Source: CAYRFF01 sp964436125
Lineage (GTDB): Bacteria; Bacteroidota; Bacteroidia; Chitinophagales; Saprospiraceae
Assembly (NCBI GenBank): GCA_964436125.1
Contig: CAYTBT010000010.1
Location: 35,044-99,043 of the forward strand
Direction of reading: 5' to 3'
Length of the DNA stretch: 64,000 nt
Positions 27,601 through 37,500 of this stretch are shown here, piece by piece. The position numbers were made by a program, and so were the translations under genes. The notes below the pieces were generated by a model. The model ran no database searches and was not told where the DNA came from. It saw only the letters and a program-made list of their open reading frames with translations. Numbering within the stretch: position 1 is the stretch's first letter; each line of letters starts with the position of its first letter.

Positions 27601-30600
27601 GGCATTCTACTTCCGGTGGAGTATCATCGATAATCTTAATTACTTGCGTTCCTTCTACGACATCTCCTGTGCAGCACCACAATGCGGTGTAATCACGGAC
27701 AAATTTCTTCGTTCCTTCACAGATATCGATTACTAAGTCTTCATATCCATAGAATATTCCACAGAGTCCTTGTTCAGGTGCTCCTGTCAATTCCGGATCA
27801 GGATGTCCGTCTCCGTCTTCATCCCATGGATCTTCACAATTGATCACGACGTAACCTGGAATTTCAAATGTTGAAAGGTCCATGTTCTTAACGGTTATCG
27901 TATCTGTACATGTCGTCGTATTTCCACTAGCATCTTCTGCTACCCATGTTCTGTAGATGATACTTGCATAATCATCTGCACAAGTACCCTCTATTACCTG
28001 ATCAGTATATGTCAAGGTAACATCGCCACATGGATCAAATCCACTTACTGTAAATGGTCCTGTTCCGGTTGTCGGTGTGATTGTTACATCATCCGGAAGT
28101 GGGAATGGTGCTCCTGATCCTACTGATCCATAGACCATCAACAATACAGGCTCTTCATATCCTACTAAACTCTGAATAGATGTCGGTACATTGGCACCAC
28201 AGTCCGGAGCCATGAGATATGTAGGCGTCATACCACCTGCTGAATTCGTCGCTGTGATAAATGTCTGATTATTAGACGGTACAAACAATTCTACAACCGT
28301 ATAAGGCGTTCCTGACGGTATTTGAATACCCAAACTGCTTATATCAACTTGCCACATTGACATCGCTGGTGTTCCTGCCGGTATTGTAGCCGGGAAGTCA
28401 GCACCTATCTGAGTCATGTTATTCATATCCAATGTTGTTCCATTGGGATCGTAGCTCGTCGGATCGTTAAATGTATAGAACCGCACTACGATATCGATAT
28501 CTGCTCCTGCAGCCTGGCCAATTCCCATACGGAAAGTCTCCGGGGTGAAGGCATCGGTAATTCCGAGTGCATTCATATCCATCACCTTAAAGTAGTGATT
28601 GTCTTCACTTGTTCCTAGTAGCCATGCCGCACATGAAACTGTTCCCGGATCTATCGTTGCCGTGTCATTATTGGAATATAATACCGCTTCTTCCGCTGCT
28701 GCTTCTGCATTCGGCAATAAGTCATCACCGCAGGTTAAGCTATAACTGCTGCAGAGTAAATCTGGTATTGTTCCATCGATAATCTGTACTCGTCCTACAC
28801 AGCTTACGCCTGTGCTATCATCTGTTACTCTTGTATATAATGTCTGACCTGCATAAGTACCGTCAAAGCATACGATATGTCCATCCAGGATAACATTGTT
28901 AAAGTCTGCATCTGTGGATACTTCCAAGGAATATCTTCCTTCATAGCATCCGTAACGTCCTCCTTCTAGTACGTCATCAGCATTGATACATGCCTCACAG
29001 TTGTCATCGAGATAAACCTTCACAAGGTCATTGCATACTAGATTATTCCGTACTTCAGGGAATTCTTCTACTGTTACACAGAATGAGCATGTACTTGTAT
29101 TTCCGTCTGCATCTTCTGCGACAAATTCAAAGCAATGCGTGCCGATAGGCAATGCATCTCCAAGTTCAAATCCTGAGGTATCAACCTGTGTTACCGTAGC
29201 AGCATTACCACCGATTGCATATTGTACTTCTCCGACAAATGCTCTACCCGCAAAGGTATTTCCAAATGGTGTATCTGTACTACCGAATCCATTGGATAAA
29301 ATCGTGATATTACCATCTGTTTCCGTGAAATTACCATTGGTATAATGGTACGTAGGTCCACCGAAAGTATAATTGGTTACAAGGACATAAATCCCTTTGG
29401 ATTCACCCGGTTGAAGAGTCAAAGTATTATTCAAAGTTACTTGTGTAAATGTATTTACATCCCAGGCCGTAGCATTCTGTGCCGGGATCCCGGTGAGTGA
29501 CTCAAGAAGTGTCCATTCGCTTGGATCAGTCTGCACACCGACATTTGTGGAAGCTGTTGTCGTATAATACACATCCATATCAAGTGTAGTAGCACCTGTA
29601 AGTGGAACTTTAAATCCTCTGATTTCCATCGGCTGGCTCGACTCATTCTTCACATCAAAAGTTACACCGGCAAAAGCGTTAAAGAAATTGGCTGGATTTC
29701 CTGCATTAGTTGTAAACAACGCACCTTCCTCCATTGCACCTGCACAATCTGTTGCGATAAGTGTATCGATGAAGTTTCTATACATACAGTCACCTGCATC
29801 TAAAGTAACAGTGAAGTCACCGGGGCAATTCTGAAATTCAGGACCTGATAAATCTTCAACAGTAACATTCATCGTACATTCAACAAATGTTCCCGTAGAA
29901 GCATCATAGGCTTTCCATGTAACTTCTGTAGTTCCTATGGGATACGTATCAGATGCATCAGCAGTATTATTGTAGTCATTAATAAAGGTCAATCCACTAC
30001 TTACAGGATAAGTTAAGTGCGCTTCGTACTCATTGGTAGTACATAGCGTAGGATTAACTCCTGTTCCTGTCGGCGTAAAGTTCACATCTACCTGACCATC
30101 GGCAGTAATTGTTGCCATATCTGCTGCACTTATTGTATAAGTGAAGGATGCAGCATTACAATCACCTGCACTAGAATATTCTGTGCCTAGTACAATTCCT
30201 TCAACGTCAATTTCTACGGATTCAGATGAAGCTGTACCGAAATCTCCATTCAGGGTTACTTCAAGAGTTCCAGTTCCAGGACCGGCCGGGGGAGCAAGAC
30301 TAAGATTAACCGTTGCAGTTCCCGTTGATACCGGTGCAGTACCTGATACGTCACCCGGCATTGGACTACAACCTTCAACAGTCGGTGCCGGCACATTTAC
30401 ATAGGCGCCTTCACAGTTGCCCGGATCCGCTCCTACTGTAATGTCATCAGGACAAGTTATTGTACAACCGATACCCATCGGATCAAATAATAATCCTACA
30501 ATATTAGGCTGTGCGGTATTATAAGAAAACTGGGCAACTTCCGCTGCTCCTGTTCCTTTGATACCCATTGTCGCCGTTGCACCATCTGAAGAAGAGTCTC

Positions 30601-31141
30601 CAAAATCTATATCGGGATAGAAGAAGTATATTCTTCCAGTACTCTCGTGCAACTGCACCTGCCATGTTCCTAAACTAGGCGAATGGTAATAATTGGATAA
30701 GCTATCCCATTGAACGATAAAAATTCTATTGGGAGCAGTACCTATGGTTTCATAAACAACCTTGGAATTGGGCTCATCATCCATATCATCCCACAATGGT
30801 GCGATATAATTATCATTACCACCCTGTGTTAAATCATCATTGATAAAGCTAATATACGATGCTGATGTAGCTCCGAATTCTATTCCGCCATTCCACGACA
30901 CGCTCATCGTATTGGCGCTTATTCCCCAATAGTAAAAGGTAAAGGGCATCGTGACGAGCTCGTAATCATCGTCAGAAGTCAGTCCTACCGGTGTTCCTGT
31001 TGCCGATATGTCGGTAAAGGATGCTGATGTAGGATTGGTTACTATATTATAGGCTGCATACGGCTGCGCTTGCAGATTATATGTACCGCCTACCAAAATA
31101 GCAAACAATGCTACCAGCAGTGTTCTAGTAAAATGTTTCAT
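24617..31141 (-). CDS. Giant secreted surface protein: HYR repeats, dockerin-like module, T9SS sorting domain
   Basis: A 2174-residue protein with an N-terminal signal peptide (about 1-26, ending LQAQ). The N-terminal 200 residues look like a beta-sandwich recognition domain. Several HYR-type Ig-like repeats follow, each with the pattern of a DxxPPxxxCP start and a DxxGNxxxC end. Examples begin at SGPEFQNCPGDF, DTPPEVECPADAE, DVPPIAVC and NIPPQIEAP. Around residues 1850-1960 there is a carboxypeptidase-like fold (VSGQVRVEETGVAVEGAEV) and a dockerin-like segment, DINRDGRLTPIDLVQLRRVI. A cohesin-like stretch comes next, then the T9SS type A domain (YQNEPNPFNDVTSISFTLP to the C-terminal KKMIIIK). 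It is predicted to be exported by Sec, passed through T9SS and attached to the cell surface, probably in adhesion or matrix building. It lies 27 bases after a small secreted gene. Confidence 0.9.
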   Translation of the reverse strand: MKHFTRTLLVALFAILVGGTYNLQAQPYAAYNIVTNPTSASFTDISATGTPVGLTSDDDYELVTMPFTFYYWGISANTMSVSWNGGIEFGATSASYISFINDDLTQGGNDNYIAPLWDDMDDEPNSKVVYETIGTAPNRIFIVQWDSLSNYYHSPSLGTWQVQLHESTGRIYFFYPDIDFGDSSSDGATATMGIKGTGAAEVAQFSYNTAQPNIVGLLFDPMGIGCTITCPDDITVGADPGNCEGAYVNVPAPTVEGCSPMPGDVSGTAPVSTGTATVNLSLAPPAGPGTGTLEVTLNGDFGTASSESVEIDVEGIVLGTEYSSAGDCNAASFTYTISAADMATITADGQVDVNFTPTGTGVNPTLCTTNEYEAHLTYPVSSGLTFINDYNNTADASDTYPIGTTEVTWKAYDASTGTFVECTMNVTVEDLSGPEFQNCPGDFTVTLDAGDCMYRNFIDTLIATDCAGAMEEGALFTTNAGNPANFFNAFAGVTFDVKNESSQPMEIRGFKVPLTGATTLDMDVYYTTTASTNVGVQTDPSEWTLLESLTGIPAQNATAWDVNTFTQVTLNNTLTLQPGESKGIYVLVTNYTFGGPTYHYTNGNFTETDGNITILSNGFGSTDTPFGNTFAGRAFVGEVQYAIGGNAATVTQVDTSGFELGDALPIGTHCFEFVAEDADGNTSTCSFCVTVEEFPEVRNNLVCNDLVKVYLDDNCEACINADDVLEGGRYGCYEGRYSLEVSTDADFNNVILDGHIVCFDGTYAGQTLYTRVTDDSTGVSCVGRVQIIDGTIPDLLCSSYSLTCGDDLLPNAEAAAEEAVLYSNNDTATIDPGTVSCAAWLLGTSEDNHYFKVMDMNALGITDAFTPETFRMGIGQAAGADIDIVVRFYTFNDPTSYDPNGTTLDMNNMTQIGADFPATIPAGTPAMSMWQVDISSLGIQIPSGTPYTVVELFVPSNNQTFITATNSAGGMTPTYLMAPDCGANVPTSIQSLVGYEEPVLLMVYGSVGSGAPFPLPDDVTITPTTGTGPFTVSGFDPCGDVTLTYTDQVIEGTCADDYASIIYRTWVAEDASGNTTTCTDTITVKNMDLSTFEIPGYVVINCEDPWDEDGDGHPDPELTGAPEQGLCGIFYGYEDLVIDICEGTKKFVRDYTALWCCTGDVVEGTQVIKIIDDTPPEVECPADAEIGTGFYSCAADYVLPAPTATDACSPNGITWTAESSAGTIENGVLKDLPVGSYEITYTVSDGCGNSTTCVHVVTVVDDVPPIAVCDQNTKVAIGGDGTARVHWETIEDGSYDNCEIVDHEVRRVTGQPSCGIGTGWGEYVDFCCADIGTVVQVEYRVTDAGGLTNICTVNVRVEDNIPPQIEAPDNVEVSCNYPIDMTDLSAFGEVANLTLGETVDPIVINDPNPCGDNAGAEDGFATDNCGVTVVELDPIDMRNDCGMGRIIRRWQLLDPNGEVISGSTVSQIVEVISCNPFDENNIVWPADFDGSCGDSQGGDYGEPTYTGNYSECSMIAATYEDQVFEYVPGYCFKILRHWTVINCCIPEKEEGHGIWTYTQIIKVMNSEGPDIVFDNVAACDTASTSCAGYIELIPDAEGCVPADLLEWSYRIDLNSDGSWDVSGQGRDASGDYAYGTHTIEFTANDMCGNTAVESFSFTVEDCTKPTPVCYTLATEVMESNGEVTLNAKLFDAGSFDNCTSSEDLIISFSSDPTDTTKTFTCADIPDGVSQIIELEIWVTDAAGNQAYCIQTLDLQDNEDACPDGGGNRVSGQVRVEETGVAVEGAEVAVEKSNVPTPMLQQTDASGMYSFVAGANYSYEVTSRSNADVLNGVSTWDLTLIQQHILGMNEIVSPYKLIAADINRDGRLTPIDLVQLRRVILQLDKEFPSNSSWQMVDAAADLENGEVPVNYDQVITLDNVTEELSGQDFIAVKIGDVNNTADAQGAMGVEVRSGESFTMEIADASYTAGSEVRVPVIAGENASIYGYQMTLEIASGLQYAGIEAGEFNLSDANVGTQRASEGLVSMSWNVVEPMNVKAGDVLFTLVFEASESGDLRGAFATSDVITRNEAYVGGEIETVELRVGNEESGLFALYQNEPNPFNDVTSISFTLPNRGEATLTIYDVQGRVEYTSTSTYEAGTNTVQIERSELGAAGVKYYTLKSGEYTATKKMIIIK

Positions 31142-31168
31142 AAATTTTTGGTTTTTTGGTCTTATAAT

Positions 31169-31672
31169 TTATTGTAAGTCTTCTACAGTCTGTGCTAGCA
31201 CATTCTTCAAGAAATCAATGTGTGAAGCATCGTAATGGGCCAGCGTATATGCCTTTGTTATAGCATAAGCGCGGACAATACCATTGCTTACTTCTTCATT
31301 GCCTTTGTAGTGTGCACCGAGGTATTCCCCAAGGTTTACATAAAAGGTCCGTGCTATATCCGCTTGAATATCGCTGTACCCATTATTTCCCTGGTTAATT
31401 CCTGCTATCTCTGTCTTGGAATAAGTGAGTGCTTCTTCTAGAGTTGCATTCACACTTCCGACATCGACACCGGTACCGTCAACATTGTGTGCATTTCCAC
31501 CGTTGTATAGCGCTGCATCCGTACTTTGTGTAGTAGCTCCAGCTTCCGTCAGTGTACTCTGTGCCATTAATGGCGATAAAGCTATCCCGCAGTAAAATAG
31601 CAAGCTTAAGCATAAATATCTGCCTAGCTTAAGTGCTACAGAATAACCATTCTGTCCTCTTGTCTTCATCAT
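31169..31672 (-). CDS. Small secreted protein of unknown function upstream of the giant surface gene
   Basis: A 167-residue protein with an N-terminal signal peptide (hydrophobic core YLCLSLLFYCGIALSPLMA, cleavage near AQS). The mature part is rich in Ala, Asn, Gly and Thr, then becomes helical. I recognise no family. It is probably cotranscribed with the 2174-residue protein, 27 bases downstream. Possible roles include a chaperone, a binding partner or an independent cargo. It has no T9SS sorting domain. Confidence 0.7.
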   Translation of the reverse strand: MMKTRGQNGYSVALKLGRYLCLSLLFYCGIALSPLMAQSTLTEAGATTQSTDAALYNGGNAHNVDGTGVDVGSVNATLEEALTYSKTEIAGINQGNNGYSDIQADIARTFYVNLGEYLGAHYKGNEEVSNGIVRAYAITKAYTLAHYDASHIDFLKNVLAQTVEDLQ

Positions 31673-32311
31673 GAGATTTTGGTTTTGGTTTAATAATCTA
31701 ATTTATTCGTCTTTGTTAATTCCATAATCCTTTTCAATACGGAATTATAACTATGCTCCAGTGCTCATATAGCTTATACGCTATTCATAAACACATATTA
31801 TAAGTAATCGCAATACATAATCACTTGGTCTAAATGAGACTACGCATCATAACTTATTATAATCTAACATCAAAAGCAAATAAAAATCATTTCTTACTCG
31901 CTTTTCTTTCACAATATTAGGCATTATTTATAATTCCTGCAAGTATTATGCCAGTTTATCATATAATTTTGTGATTAATTCGTTCTCAGAGTAAACATAA
32001 AAAGTGCATTATTTTTTTATTAGGCGAGAATTTTCTTAATTAATGTAGTTCTGTACAGTCTTATATAGCATTTATAGACATCATAAGGAAGATGATATAA
32101 GGATTTATCTCAGAGAAATAATTCTCTTGATAAAGTCCTCAGAAGAATGGCTTAAGTTCCATTTTGCTTCATACTCTCAACACAGTATGTACACAAGATA
32201 TACTCGGGGAGAGAAAAAATGGTTACTTGTTGACCTTGGCTCGGCTTGGTTCATTAAATTCATTCTATAATCTGTAAAAAAATTGAGTAGATGTAATCAG
32301 TGCATATAAAA
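31673..32311. other. AT-rich intergenic region
   Basis: Roughly 640 bases with no gene, repeat or RNA recognised. It must contain the promoter for the small secreted protein and the giant surface gene, but no clear TAnnTTTG box near 31672 was seen. Confidence 0.5.
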
Positions 32312-32343
32312 AGAGCATCCTAATTTTATATATAGGATGCTCT
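32312..32343 (-). terminator. Rho-independent terminator after the pirin gene
   Basis: AGAGCATCCTA and TAGGATGCTCT form a perfect 11-bp stem with a ten-base loop. On the minus strand the stem is followed by TTTTATATG. It lies 29 bases beyond the pirin stop codon. Confidence 0.75.
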
Positions 32344-32372
32344 AGTTTAAACTATTCATCATTCCTCAAGGT

Positions 32373-33266
32373 CTATTCAAGGTAACCAAATTTCCCGGTA
32401 TTATACTCATGAAAAGCTTGCGCTAGCTCCTCACGTGTATTCATCACAAATGGTCCATGAGCGGCTATGGGTTCATTAATTGGCTCGCCACTGAGGACAA
32501 GGACTACTGAATCTTCTCTTGCTTTTATAGAGAATTCTTCACCATCGTTATTCATCAAGGCGAAATAATCTTGAGGAATCTCTTCCCCGTCTAGTTCTAC
32601 ACTACCCTCAATAAGGAGCAGTGCAGTGTTAAAATGAGCCGGAAAATTAAATCTAGCTTCACCGCCTTTTTTCAACTCTGCATTTAAGACATTAACATCA
32701 GTAAATGTTGAGGCAGTCCCTTTCACACCATTATATTCTCCTGCGATGATTTTCACTATTCCCTCCTTATTATCCAGCTCATGTACTTTAATATTATCGG
32801 CTGTAATAGCTTGATATTTTGGGGGGCTTTGTTTGTCTTTTGCCGGAAGGTTCACCCATAGCTGAACTACCTGAAAATCACCTCCATTCTTATTAAAGTC
32901 TTCCGCATAATATTCCTTGTGCAGAATTCCTCCTGCAGCCGTCATCCATTGCACTTCACCCTCGTGGATAGTTCCGCCGCCTCCGCTACTGTCTCGATGT
33001 GAAACACTCCCATGATAAACAATAGTAACAGTCTCAAAGCCCTTATGTGGATGCACTCCGACGCCGTGAGGTTCATCGCTTGGCTCCACTTGCATCTTGG
33101 CATTGTAGTCAAGTACGATAAAAGGACTCATCCTCTTCATATCCATCAGCGGTCCGCCCGGTATAAAATTGTGCACGTGAAAAGCATTTCCCACATAATG
33201 CGGTGCCGGTGGTGCAATAATTGCTTCCAGGGTTTTCTTCTCAGTTTTCAATTCCGTATTCTTCAT
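32373..33266 (-). CDS. Pirin family protein
   Basis: A bicupin protein of 297 residues from the ATG at 33266. The frame is open to 33311 without conservation. The N-terminal cupin has the metal ligands His72, His74, His116 and Glu118 in the HPHKGFETVT and WMTAAGGILHKE motifs. Pirins bind iron or another divalent metal. Some have quercetinase activity and others act as redox-responsive regulators, and sequence alone does not decide which. The C-terminal cupin contains the usual EPIAAHGPFVMNT segment. It lies 80 bases after a Crp-family regulator and has its own promoter-like box. Confidence 0.93.
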   Translation of the reverse strand: MKNTELKTEKKTLEAIIAPPAPHYVGNAFHVHNFIPGGPLMDMKRMSPFIVLDYNAKMQVEPSDEPHGVGVHPHKGFETVTIVYHGSVSHRDSSGGGGTIHEGEVQWMTAAGGILHKEYYAEDFNKNGGDFQVVQLWVNLPAKDKQSPPKYQAITADNIKVHELDNKEGIVKIIAGEYNGVKGTASTFTDVNVLNAELKKGGEARFNFPAHFNTALLLIEGSVELDGEEIPQDYFALMNNDGEEFSIKAREDSVVLVLSGEPINEPIAAHGPFVMNTREELAQAFHEYNTGKFGYLE

Positions 33267-33290
33267 AGTATTCCTATTTTTATGTTTCCA

Positions 33291-33298
33291 CAAATGTA
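33291..33298 (-). promoter_or_regulatory. Possible -7 promoter box for the pirin gene
   Basis: On the minus strand this reads TACATTTG, matching TAnnTTTG. It lies 24 bases before the ATG, so the 5' leader would be short. The -33 element is not obvious. Confidence 0.4.
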
Positions 33299-33346
33299 CG
33301 CTCGTTCTCACCCTACTACCTTGATCTATGATAAGAAGTTGTTTCT

Positions 33347-33982
33347 TTATCGCTGTGCTGTGAAATTTTTCCTTGCAAGCTCCTTCCTGACTCGACTTAG
33401 AGTCTCGGGAGTTATCCCCAGATATGAAGCAACCATCTTCTGCGGTACACGGAGCAATATATCGGGATACATTTCTACAAATGATAAGTAGCGCTCTTCA
33501 GCCGTTGCACTTAGTAATTCATAAATACGCTGATTTTGCTGTTTTATCCGATTGTGTAATAATTGGTTATTAAAGTCCGTAAATTCCGGAAATTTCTCTG
33601 TCAATTGTTCAAGAAATCCCGCATCTATTACCATAGCTCTTGTATCTTCAAGGGCTTGAATATAAAATAAGGATGGACGACCATAAAAACTGCTTTCACG
33701 ATCTGCAACAAACCAATCCTCCGGCGCAAATTGCAATATCGACTCTTTCCCTTCTTCTGTGAGACCGTACTTATATAATAGGCCTTTCTCTACGAAGTAA
33801 CTCCGCTCCGATATTTCACCTGCATGTAGGAGTATTTCTCCCGCATTCACCTTCTTCACATTGCAATGACTGACAAATTCTCCCAGAAGCTCTTCATCAA
33901 GGCCAAGGTGCGCTGATAAATACGATATAAATCTTGAATTATTCACTGTATCTTTTAAGTTCAATCTGCTTATTTTGTTCAT
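33347..33982 (-). CDS. Crp/Fnr family transcriptional regulator
   Basis: A 211-residue regulator with an N-terminal cyclic-nucleotide-type beta-barrel (about 30-115, containing AGEILLHAGEISERSYFVEKG) and a C-terminal winged helix-turn-helix (about 160-205, including VASYLGITPETLSRVRKEL). There are no Cys residues positioned for an Fe-S cluster, so it is not an oxygen-sensing Fnr of the classic type. The effector is unknown. It lies directly upstream of the pirin gene on the same strand and may control it. Confidence 0.92.
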   Translation of the reverse strand: MNKISRLNLKDTVNNSRFISYLSAHLGLDEELLGEFVSHCNVKKVNAGEILLHAGEISERSYFVEKGLLYKYGLTEEGKESILQFAPEDWFVADRESSFYGRPSLFYIQALEDTRAMVIDAGFLEQLTEKFPEFTDFNNQLLHNRIKQQNQRIYELLSATAEERYLSFVEMYPDILLRVPQKMVASYLGITPETLSRVRKELARKNFTAQR

Positions 33983-34550
33983 TTATAATCGAGAGAATAA
34001 TATGGATACGATACCTATTGCACACACTTCTATGACCATCAATTAATCAATAAATAAGGCCCTGTGATTTCCCCATATCTCAACCCTTTCTTTACTGAAT
34101 AAATATAATCTCTATTTTCTTGACTTAAATAAAATAAGAAGGTATTCCTTGCAGAAAACCACATTTTTATTTATTTTGTGCTGAAAGTTTAGTTTAGGGA
34201 CACACAAGCCACTTTAATCAGGAATCTAGCTTTATAGACATAGTTAACTCGATATCTGCAGCACTGAAATCGCTTGGTCTACCTAAAACTACTTAATGGT
34301 TTACAACTTTGATATCTGTTTCAGATTGAATTCGGTATATAGGCTGGAGAGGCATTCTGTGAACTTTTATACCCAAAACACACAATGCTCCGGAAGCACA
34401 CATGTAGAATTATGATTGTATTTAGTCTCGGCTCCGCCGAGACTAATGAGCGTCAATCGAGCATTGATGAATGGACCGACTAAGAAACAGATTCACTTGC
34501 AGAAACAAAAAACCAAATACTCCGGTGGAGAACATTTAAAATATTCTAGT
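33983..34550. other. Intergenic region with a strong hairpin
   Basis: A divergent region of about 570 bases. The only clear structure is the hairpin at 34423-34445. An in-frame upstream extension of the macroglobulin gene (from 34416) runs through this hairpin and is not considered coding. Confidence 0.5.
34423..34445. repeat. Perfect 10-bp hairpin with TCC loop
   Basis: TAGTCTCGGC and GCCGAGACTA pair around a TCC loop. The GGC-TCC-GCC core is shared with repeat A at 14983 and resembles other short-loop palindromes in this window. It has no T-run and is unlikely to be a simple terminator for the divergent genes. Confidence 0.6.
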
Positions 34551-37500
34551 ATGAAGTACACAAGGTTCTTTCTTTATTTCTTAAGCATTATTATACTCGC
34601 ATCATGTGGCACCGACGAGTCTTCCCGGGAGGTCGATAATATTCAACAATTTAAAGAATACATAGCCTTTACTACTGAAGGTATGCACTCCACATGGGAT
34701 CCGATTAAAGTCGGGCTGATAAAACCCTTAGAGCAATTTGACGAAAGTCAAGAAATTTCCAGAAAATATATCAGCATAAATCCGGAAGTTCCCGGTAAAC
34801 TCTACATAGAAAATGGACTCATTCTTGAATTTAGGCCTGCTGAAAGGCTGAAACCAGGTATAGAATATATGGTCACAGTGCATCTTTCGGCTCTCTATGA
34901 TTCTGTGAGTCGGGGAAGAAGCAATTATACGTTTAGCTTCAAGACAATTCACCAGGATTTTAAAATCAATATAGGCAATATTCAGTCATATTCTCGAGAA
35001 TGGCAATACCTGAAAGGAAGTATAGAAAGTGCTGATTACATTAAATCAGAATTGTTAAGCAAGCTGATTAAAGCAGAACAAGGAGAGGGAAAACTCCACA
35101 TAAAATGGGAGGAGACTGAGGAGCTTGCAAAATATTTTGAATTTGTCATCGATAGTATTGCCAGAGAAGCCGACAGCACACAGATCAGAATCACATGGAA
35201 TGGCTCAGCAATCGGCTCAGAGAATCAGGGGAGCAGGATAATCCCTATTCCCGGATACAATAATTTTAACATCTTGGGAGTGCAGATTGAGTCCACACCT
35301 AAGACTTTAATTACCATCAACTTTTCTGACCCGATTGATCCGGATCAGGATTTCTCCGGGCTTATAAGCATAGAAAATTCAGACAACCTTCGTTTTGAAG
35401 TAAATAACAACGTACTTTATGTTTACCCATCTGAACAACTCTTGGGAAAAAGTAAGCTCACTATCTTCCCCGGGATAATCAATATCTATGGCACGGAATA
35501 CAAGAAGACGACAGTTCAGGATCTGAATTTTCAGCAACTAAAGCCACAAATTAAGCTCATTTCTGATGGAGTTATTCTACCTAGTGCACAATCTACGCCG
35601 CTTTATTTTAAAACTGTGAGCCTGAAAGCCGTCGATGTACGCGTCATTGAAATTTACCGGCAAAACGTCCTTCAATTCCTTCAATCCAACAGCATTCAGA
35701 GCACAGACGACTATCATATAAATCGCGTAGGCCGACTCGTGGCGAGAAAGACAATAAAACTATCGGATAATGCTATGGAATCCAGATCATGGCAGGCGCA
35801 CGGTATAAAGCTATCTGAACTTTTTAAAGCAGATCCCGGCTCCCTCTATAGGATAGAGCTGAGTTTCAGACAATCCTATAGCACCTATCAATGTCCCGGC
35901 AATGACAAGGAAGACAATAATGTATTATCACAAGAAACCGAGCTAAACAACGAGTATGCCCGTGAAGAGAAATACTGGAATAATGAAGTCAGAAGATTCC
36001 GCGATAGAATATGGGACTGGCGCAATGAAGATAATCCTTGTCATCCGGTGTATTATCAGAAACAGAACTTTGCTACCTGCAACGTACTCGGCTCCAATCT
36101 AGGTCTCATCGTCAAGGAAGCAGCCAATAACAACTACGCCTTCTTCACGAGCAATCTCCTCACTGCACAGATTGAAAAGAATGTAAGGCTCGAGCTCTAC
36201 GACTACCAGAAACAGCTCATCATCAGCGTCAGCACTGGCAATAATGGAATGACTGAAGTAAAGACTGAAAAGCCGGTCGCATTTGTTATAGCGCAATCTG
36301 ACAATAATTATGCTTACGCAAATCTCGATGACGGATATGCCTTATCTATGAGTAAATTTGACGTGTCAGGACAGCAATTAAAAGAAGGATTAAAAGGATA
36401 TCTTTATTCCGATCGCGGAGTGTATAGGCCAGGTGACACAATTTATCTTTCATTTGTGCTAGACGACAAGAACAATCCTCTACCAGATAAGGTCCCGGTG
36501 GAGCTTGAAGTGCGCAATGCCAAGGGAAAACTCATCCAGAGATATATTACCTTCAATGGCAAGAAAACATCCACCTCCAAAAGCCTCAACAACTTCCACT
36601 CTTTTAAAATTCCCACAAGCACTACTGACGCTACGGGGAACTGGAGATTTATAATAACCGTAGGTGGTGCACAATTTAATAAATCTATCCCACTCGCCAG
36701 CGTAAAACCCAATCGACTGAAGATTGATCTCAGTTTCAAAGAAGATATACTAAGCCTTGACAGAGCAATTTCCGGTACCATCACAGGTTCGTGGTTGCAT
36801 GGTGCCCCGGCCAAAAACAAAAAAGTCGATGTAGAATTACGTTTACGGAGTTCCAATGATGCCTTTAAAGATTATCCGGATTATGTATTTCAAGATCCTG
36901 TACGGAAATTTGAAGATAATAAAACCCCATTCTTAGAAAGCACACTTTCATCACAAGGAACATTAAATTTCAGTAAGAAAATAGACCTCAAAGGCGAAGC
37001 ACCGGGTATGCTCGACGCAACATTCCTTACAAAGCTCTATGAAGGAGGTGGAGATTTCTCCCTTGATGTATTTACCAAGAAACTTGCCCCATACAGTTCA
37101 TTCGTAGGCATAAAAGCCCCCGAGCCAAATCGCTATGGCGCATATTACACAGATACTGATGTAAATTTTCAGCTTCTCAGTGTCGATTCACAAGGAAATC
37201 CCCTGCCCCATAAGTCACTTAAAATCCAAGTTTTCCGCATAGAATGGCGATGGTGGTGGAACCAGGGTGCCGACAATCTATCTGAATATGAAGATGCAAG
37301 TATGCACGTACCGGTGATAAACAAGGAAATAAGTACAGATGCTCGTGGGAAGGCCGGATTAACCATAAATATCCTAGAAGATCGAGGTGGCCGTTACCTC
37401 ATCCGCATCATCGATGAAGAATCAGGCCATGCAAGTGGGAAAATTGTGTATTTCTTCCGCAATTGGTACGGAAGAAAAATTACAAATCCCGACAATGTTT

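Noticed and set aside
34416..34550. Upstream extension of the macroglobulin protein
   Set aside because: It would bury the lipoprotein signal and it translates through a perfect hairpin.
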